From Armigeres subalbatus (lineage: Eukaryota > Arthropoda > Insecta > Diptera > Culicidae), in NCBI RefSeq assembly GCF_024139115.2, contig NC_085141.1, positions 428,066,338-428,130,337 of the forward strand: a DNA stretch of 64,000 nucleotides, read 5' to 3'. Below are positions 57,386 to 64,000 of the stretch, in pieces. The stretch's first letter is position 1. Each line of letters opens with the position of its first letter. Below the pieces are notes generated by a model, which was not told the origin of the DNA, did no database searches, and worked only from the letters and a program-made list of their open reading frames with translations. Position numbers and translations under genes: made by a program.

Positions 57386-57994
57386 AAATAGCCATTCTTT
57401 GCACCTGTTTTGCTAAACTTACTTCAATTCAATTGTTTTTTCTTGCTGAGGTATCAGAAAGCTACAGAAATAGGCAGAAACAAAAATTGAAGATGTCATT
57501 GAACATGGAGGGAATTTTGAGTAGGATAAGAAGTTGAGCTGTAGAGTCAAATAAGCTCTACTAACACGAGTTAATATTTACAACTTGAAGCAAGTGAAAA
57601 AACTTACTATTCTAAATGAAGTCTTTACTCATGTAATAGGAACTTGGACACCTTTGAATATGATGTAATAGTGTCCGGTACTCGGGGACACTTTTCTGAA
57701 CTGTGAACATTTTCACCAAAATTCATCATCAATATACATTAGGGTGTCCCAAAATTGGGCCAAGTCTGGGATTTTGGGGGCTCAACCTTCAAATGAAAGC
57801 TTAGGGTATAACAAAAGCAAAATTGTTCTACGACAACTCTGGAAAATGGCGTTTAGGGGTAGCCCCGACGCATTTTATGAAAAAAGTGCATTTTTTATAG
57901 GTAACATCGAAAATACCGGTATATCGGAAAGAAATTCGATGTAACCCATCCATTTTATATTTTTTACATTTAACTTAGGGTCTATACTTTATGG

Positions 57995-59938
57995 CAGCGG
58001 TTCTCAACCTGGGGTACATGTACCCCTGGGGGTACCTTCGCTAGACACCGGGGGTACCTCGGATAAAAATGCGTAATGGCGGACGTAGTACAATTGCAAC
58101 CAAAACATATTGATAATGTTTGGATAATTTTGTATTTCTATAATTTCAAAACTTATAAACTGTCTTGTACATAATACGTATAGTGATCAGTAAATAAAAG
58201 CCAATTAAATCCTGCCCTCCACAACCAAGGGATACGGAACAAAACATCGAACGAATGGACACATTAAAAAGAAAAATTTTCTATGCAATCTACCAGATCG
58301 ATGCCTCTTAACTAAAATCTAGAATTCTAATTTTCGGAAGCCTTCATTTGAGAGACATAAAGGCTTATTTTCGAAAAGGTCGGTTATTTTGTTAAATTTG
58401 CAAGAGGATTAGAAGCATCTTTCTACGCTTCTCGGAAGCGTTCTTCCAAGCTGCTCGAAGCCCGCCTTTCAAGAGGTTTGGAAGTCTTATCTAGAGGCTT
58501 GAACGACTTCTTTCAAGAGGCCTGGAGGAGTCGTTTCAATATGCCTGGAAGCTTCGTTATAAGAGTCCCGGAGGGCTCCTTTCAAGAGGATCGGAAGGTT
58601 CCTTTTAAAAGGCTCAGAAGGCTCCTTCAAAGAGGCACGGAAGCCAACTTTCAGAAGGACGGAAGCCTCCTTTCAAGGGGCCTGGAAGTTTTCAAGAGGC
58701 CCGGAAGCCTCCTTTCAAGAGGCCCGGAAGCCTCCTTTCAAGAGGCCCGGAAGCCTCCTTTCAAGAGGCCCGGAAGCCTCCTTTCAAGAGGCCCGAGAGC
58801 CTCCTTTCAAGAGGCCCGGAAGCCTCCTTTCAAGAGGCCCGGAAGCCTCCTTTCAAGAGGCCCGGAAGCCTCCTTTCAAGAGGCCCGGAAGCCTCCTTTC
58901 AAGAGGCCCGGAAGCCTCCTTTCAAGAGGCCCGGAAGCCTCCTTTCAAGAGGCTCAGAAGCCTCCTTTCAAGAGGCCCAGAAGCCTCCTTTCAAGAGGCC
59001 GGAAGCCTCCTTTCAAGAGGCCGGAAGCCTCCTTTCAAGAGGCCGGAAGCCTCCTTTCAAGAGGCCCGGAAGCCTCCTTTCAAGAGGCCCGGAAGCCTCC
59101 TTTCAAGAGGCCCAAGCCTCCTTTCAAGAGGCCAGAAGCCTCCTTTCAAGAGGCCCGGAAGCCTCCTTTCAAGAGGCCCGGAAGCCTCCTTTCAAGAGGC
59201 CCGGAAGCCTCCTTTCAAAAGGCCCTGAAGCCTCCTTTCAAGAGGCCCGGAAGCCTCCTTTCAAGAGGCCCGGAAGCCTCCTTTCAAGAGGCCCGGAAGC
59301 CTCCTTTCAAGAGGCCCGGAAGCCTTCTTTCGAGAAGCTCGAAAGCCTCCTGTCAAAAAGATTGGCAGGCTCCTTTCAAAAGGCTCGAAAGATTTCTCTC
59401 AAGTGGCTCAGGAGCCTTTTTTCAAGATGTTCGGAAGCCTCCTTTCAAGAAGCCCGGTAGTCTGTATTCAAAAGGCCCGGAAGTCTGTATTCAAAAGGCC
59501 CGGAAACCTTCTTTCAAGAGACCCGGAAGTCTCGTTTTAAGTGGCCTGGACGCCTCCTTTAAAGAGTCTTGGAAGCCTCCTTTCAAGAAGCTCAGAAGGC
59601 TAGCTTTAAGAGGCTCGGAAGCCTCCTTTCAAGAATCTTGGAAGCCTCCTTTCAAGAGGCTCGGAAGCCTTCTTTCAAAAGGCTCGGAAACCTCCTTTCA
59701 AGGCATATAAGCATCCTTTCAAAAGGCCCGGAAGCCTCGTTTCAAGAGCTTTCTTTTAAGAGTACGAAAACCTTTTTGCAAATAGCTCGAAAGGCTCTAT
59801 TCAAGAGGCTCGGGAGGTTCTTTTAAAAGGCTTGGAAACATCTTTTCAAGAGGCTCAGAAGCCTCTGTTCTAGGGGGTACCTCAGTTAATGCAAAAGTTC
59901 GAAGGGGTACCTGTCATGAAAAAGGTTGAGAACCGCTG
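57995..59938. mobile_element. hAT element nested in the foldback element, 1944 bp
   Basis: Termini CAGCGGTTCTCAACC and GGTTGAGAACCGCTG, subterminal GGGGTACC repeats, and an exact 8-bp duplication CTTTATGG (57987-57994, 59939-59946). Most of its interior is a 23-bp minisatellite. No transposase. Confidence 0.9.
58440..59870 (+). repeat. 23-bp minisatellite (CCTCCTTTCAAGAGGCCCGG-type)
   Basis: About 60 units, most regular between 58690 and 59320 and diverged at both edges. A few units are 20-22 bases long. A 410-residue open frame (58478-59710) cycles through EASFQEARKPPFKRPGSLLS because a 23-base period visits all three frames. I do not regard it as a gene. Confidence 0.88.
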
Positions 59939-61322
59939 CTTTATGGTAAAACTTTGATACCGCATGTTTTAGCTCTATATATTTTCCACTGATGCTTTAT
60001 ATGCCCAAAAATGATGAATTTTTCTTAATATTTTTTTATTAATGCATCCAAAACGGGAATCCATCATAATGCTTTCGAAACTAGATATACATAGAAAGGT
60101 GGGGAATTTTATAACGAATATTTTGCTTAAAATAGCAACCTCCTATCTCTATCCGTTTAAAAGTTATTCACGATTTACTGCAGCTTGGAAAAAGACTTTT
60201 TGAAATTTCGGTTCATAATACCTGGATCATGTTTAAGTAAAGAAACGCCTACTTTTCCATACCAACCAAATGAGTGCTTTAATAACCAATATAGCATTCA
60301 TATGAGTTGCATAAAATTGATTTTAATACTTATTTGAGTGTTATAATGGAAATCCAACGATGGACCAGCAGTAACATGACTGACTACAAATTGTTCAGTT
60401 AGTCTGGGTGAGTACTCAAATAGATTGATGAATATGGTTTCAAAACTACCCATAGGTAGGTTCAGCTATCGTTTCATGGTTTGGTGAGCTGTGCAATGTT
60501 TCACGATAACATGGAAATTAATTGCTTTCTGACCAACTTGATTTTTTAACCAGCACGATCATGTGAAGTTAATCCGGCTGGATCATTTTGGTCCCGATTT
60601 ATCGATGCAATCAATTTATCATTGTATTCAGTATTGGTAGGCAAAATAGTTCGTAATTAGTGTAGATTGTTCTTATTTCCAGAGATTCCGTAGATGGTAG
60701 ATGCCAAATATTTCAATATGCATTATAAAATAATAATGATAATAGTAATTTGTGTAACTAGTTGCAAAAAGATGATTTAATCAGCATGGTTGTACGTTTA
60801 TCCTACAAGGCTTGCCGAATGAGATAAATACTACGAGTGCTGATAAAATCGAGTTTTGCAATTAGTTGCAAACACTATTTTTTGCAATGGCGTTAAATGA
60901 GCTTCAATATGGCGTAAAATATGACAAATCGATATCAAAATGATCTAGTTGGATTTGCTTCACATGATCGTTCTTGCAAAAAATCAAGATGGTCACAAAA
61001 CAAATAATTTTCATGTTATCGAGAAACATTGCACAGCTCGTCAAACCATGACACGAAAACCATAAAGTATAGACCCTAAGTTAAATGTAAAAAATATAAA
61101 ATGGATGGGTTTCATCGAATTTCTTTCCGATATACCGGTATTTTCGATGTTACCTATAAAAAATGCACTTTTTTCATAAAACGCGTCGGGGCCACCCCTA
61201 AACGTCATTTCCCAGAGTTGTCGTAGAACAATTTTTCTTTTGTTTTACCCTAAGCTTTCATTTGAAGGTTGAGCCCCCAAAATCCCAGACTTTGTCCAAT
61301 TTTGGGACACCCTAATATACAT

Positions 61323-64000
61323 CGTCCAAAAACGTGTTCAAATGATCAAATACAGCTTGTATGAATCATTAATGATCATATTTTGTCATTTGTGTATATG
61401 GTGTACAAGTAAACATAATCCGGATAATTAGAGAGTTTTTCGTTAAATGTCTTATGTGTCCGGCACGGGTGGATCTTCCCCTAAACCTTACCAAAACCAA
61501 GTTAATGTCAACAATAAAGTTCAGTATGATGTTTGGCATTGTGTTTTGATGTTATGTGCAGAGAAAAGTCTAAAAAGTAACGGTAAATGCTTTAAATCCA
61601 GATACAGCGATTCTCACTCGCTAACGAGTTTTTATCAATTGATTATTTGGATATGTTATCGCGTGAGAGTGGTGTTCATCCTCGATTATTTGAAAATTTG
61701 ATTTTTCCCATCCCTGCCAGGAGATTTCTGCTCCCGTTTTTGTTCCAATTTTTGAGTCACCTGTAAAGAATTTTGTGGAATTTGAAATTAGTCGACGTTT
61801 TCATTTGATTCACTTTGTATACTTTCGTTTTAACATTGTTGAGGACACCAAAATTATCCGATAAACTGATACACATTTTTTTAAATTTTTCATTGTGCTT
61901 TGGCTTAGGCCCTTCTAGAGTCAAAATAGTGAACCAATTATGCAATTGATGTTAAATATTTAGCAAAATTTTAGCGTATACGACCTTTGCAATCACAGAG
62001 AATCGTCCATCAAACAAACAACCACGCGTTCCCATGGCACTACATGTAACGAAACCGACGACACTTTACCAATCCAAAGATATAGGAACTGCTTGCGTCC
62101 AGCATTGAATCACATTGTCCCAGTTAATTCGGTTCCAATTCACAGATCAGCCCACCGATGTTATTTACTTTTCCGATGTTATTCCTTTCCGACCAGCTGA
62201 TGCAACGCAGGAGCCGGAAAGTGCATAAGCAAAGCGCTGGGAAAATGGACATGGAAACGACATCAAACCACACAGCTTGATTTTTCCGTCGGTTGGCCGG
62301 GCCCTCGCATTGTGTGTTCCACAATCAAACAGACGTCTTGTGCGTGTGAAAAGGCAACTACTGGTTTAAGTGGAGAACTCTTTGGTCAATAATGTTTGTA
62401 CGTTTGTAGAGTGGAGTGGCGCTTTAATGCAATCAATCATCCATGAGGAGTGGTGGCTCAATTTAAAAATGCCATTTAACAACAGCGCTGGAGTCGCCAC
62501 AACACAGGAGGCTGCGCCTGAGAAAAACTGCAATAAGCGGCAGTATCGCGCCATTTTCAATAAGTTGCATTCCATGCAGCAGGGATATTCCCTTTTTCAT
62601 CGGCCGTCTTCCAGTATCTTTATTGTGGCCGTAAACAGATCCTTTAAATGTTTATGCATCCATAAAATGAGAGGGTGCACTGGATGAGAATGATGAAGTT
62701 GGGTATTTTTTTACGCGCGTCAGTGAAAATTTCGCGAAAAACTTTTCCTGCCCTTGGGTGAAGAAGCAGTCGAATATTTTGCAAACGGTAACTTTTTAAC
62801 TTTTTCTTATCATCACACTTATTCGCACACCTGGATGAAAGGATCGCGCTTACATAGCATAACGCTAATACCAAAGGAAACAACAATGTTTCGAGTGTCA
62901 TAATAGACACGATATAAAAAAAAACTATACAGCGAAGTAAAGTTTGTTGCGTCGCATTTTTAGCAAATTGGTTGTTAATTTCAACTGAGTGATTTTGTTG
63001 TACGCGAATTGCGGCCACGTGCCATTTCGTCGATAATTTGATGTTGGTAATAAATAAGAAAGATCTTAATAATAACTGAATACTGAATAATGATGTTTTT
63101 TATTTATTACATCGAGTTTTACTAACAATTTGATTATTTAATGATAGGACTGAAATAATTTTTCCCTAATCTACAAATAGCTTTGCGAGTATTTAATTAC
63201 ATATCCAGAAATGCCGCATCTGAGCTTTCTCATCTTAGCGCTTATTTTTGGAAACAATAATTCAGCACAAATCCGGTTAAGGGTTTTATTATGGCCATCT
63301 AACGTGGACAGTGACGAGAAGCGAATCGAGCCAATCATCTCGAATTATAAAACCGAGCTTAAAGTTCCAATACGTGCGTGGAATAGAAGTGGTAGGTGAA
63401 GAAGATATGATTTATCAACCGATAAACGTCAACTGATTGTATTCGCATTGGCCTTCCAATATCGTGATTGTGCACTTCTGTAATTTTCTAATGCTTCGTC
63501 ATCCATCGAAGTGTAAGAGCAAGGACAACGTCCGTTGCTCTTTCTCGACCAATCATCAAGCAATTTCAAGTGCTTTTGCAGTCTAAGCTATTAAAATTAT
63601 TGTGAATTGTATGAATGTAGGTACCTGTTCTTCCTTCAAATTGCCAACTGTTTTTGCGTTTCAAATGATGAACTGATAGCAATGCTGCATTATAGACCAT
63701 TTTCGATATCAATTGAACACAAACAAATAGCAGATTGGTTAATCTGTTTGACAGTTAAATCGTAATAAAATAACTCATTTTTATTTATGAAATTTCCCAT
63801 GAATTCTTCCTCATAGTCCACCAGTGTCAATCGGAGAAGACTTCCACGCTGTATTATTTTCCCACGGATGATGCATATTCATTCGCACAAATAAAAGTGA
63901 TTTTTTTATCTGCTAATGAATGTCACCCAGAAGCACTGACGAGGCAAACGCTTGTACGTCCGTGATTGATGCTGAATAATTTATGACTCAGAAATTAGAA
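61323..64000. other. No confirmed gene; possible orcokinin first exon inside
   Basis: Apart from the minus-strand leader at 62831-62901 and a + strand leader-like frame at 63211 (MPHLSFLILALIFG), I see no domain, RNA gene or delimitable repeat. Confidence 0.4.
62831..62901 (-). CDS. Possible orcokinin signal-peptide exon
   Basis: An ATG at 62901-62899 with A at -3 opens a hydrophobic leader, MTLETLLFPLVLALCY, continuing VSAILSS. This looks like a signal peptide. Two donors follow: TAT|GTAAGC after 62854 (phase 0) and CCAG|GTGTGC after 62831 (phase 2). The phase-2 donor matches the acceptor phase of the orcokinin-A exon. The leader is the only good minus-strand signal peptide I found upstream of the orcokinin-B exon. 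No family-specific residue ties it to orcokinin, so this is inference from strand, position and phase. It could be a chance reading frame. Confidence 0.3.

Larger units (their letters stand above)
57740..61314. mobile_element. Foldback element with 255-bp terminal inverted repeats, 3.6 kb
   Basis: Arms 57740-57994 and about 61065-61314 are inverted copies (TAGGGTGTCCCAAAATTGG ends). Flanked by the exact 8-bp duplication ATATACAT (57732-57739, 61315-61322). The interior holds a nested hAT element and a further inverted pair (about 60472-60600 and 60935-61058). No transposase, so non-autonomous. Confidence 0.82.

Noticed and set aside
58478..59710. 410-residue repetitive protein gene
   Set aside because: The frame is a mechanical result of a stop-free 23-bp repeat; no start context, promoter or flanking exon seen.

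Overview
The window is eukaryotic, AT-rich, intron-bearing and packed with transposable elements. It very probably comes from an Aedes mosquito: it carries a Feilai-type tRNA SINE, Jockey-, RTE- and LOA-type non-LTR retrotransposons, Copia and Ty3/gypsy fragments and a very dense set of MITEs. I cannot decide the species from sequence alone. Only two host genes can be supported.

Gene 1 (about 4.8-12.0 kb, + strand) is MED1/TRAP220, the Mediator subunit. Five coding exons (5642-5917, 5982-6115, 6417-7275, 7336-9739, 9889-11465) give a protein of 1749 residues with an ordered Med1 domain followed by a long Ser/Ala-rich tail. One intron is of the rare GC-AG type. The gene body is free of transposons.

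Gene 2 (- strand) is the orcokinin neuropeptide precursor. Orcokinin-A peptides (NFDEIDRY...) lie on two exons at 33575-34042. An alternative terminal exon for orcokinin-B (two copies of SLDSIGGGNLL) lies 14.6 kb upstream at 48667-48842. A possible signal-peptide exon lies at 62831-62901. The intervals between these exons are filled with nested retroelements and MITEs.

Layout: 0-4.7 kb is MITE-rich. 4.8-12 kb is MED1. 12.1-12.9 kb is a polypurine tract. 13.3-14.7 kb holds clustered foldback elements with a nested hAT MITE. 15.2-20 kb holds a SINE and a decayed Jockey-type element (- strand). 20.2-21.7 kb holds an inverted SINE pair and a hAT MITE. 24-25.5 kb is a Copia 3' half. 26-26.9 kb holds two abutting PIF/Harbinger-type MITEs. 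27.3-31.7 kb is a Ty3/gypsy element split by a LOA-type insertion. 31.7-33.1 kb is RTE copy 1. 33.5-34.1 kb is orcokinin A. 34.7-42 kb is a mosaic of R1/LOA-type gag, RTE copy 2 split by a hAT remnant, and Copia. 42.3-47.5 kb is RTE copy 3, split by a MITE that is itself split by a retroelement. 48.7 kb is orcokinin B. 51.9 kb is Feilai. 52.5-54.5 kb holds three MITEs. 55-56.5 kb is a degenerate array. 57.7-61.3 kb is a foldback element containing a hAT element that contains a 23-bp minisatellite. 61.3-64 kb is mostly unrecognised.

The unusual content is the exon architecture of the orcokinin gene and several multi-level nested insertions whose target-site duplications can be read directly. 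I found no CRISPR array, operon or other prokaryotic system.
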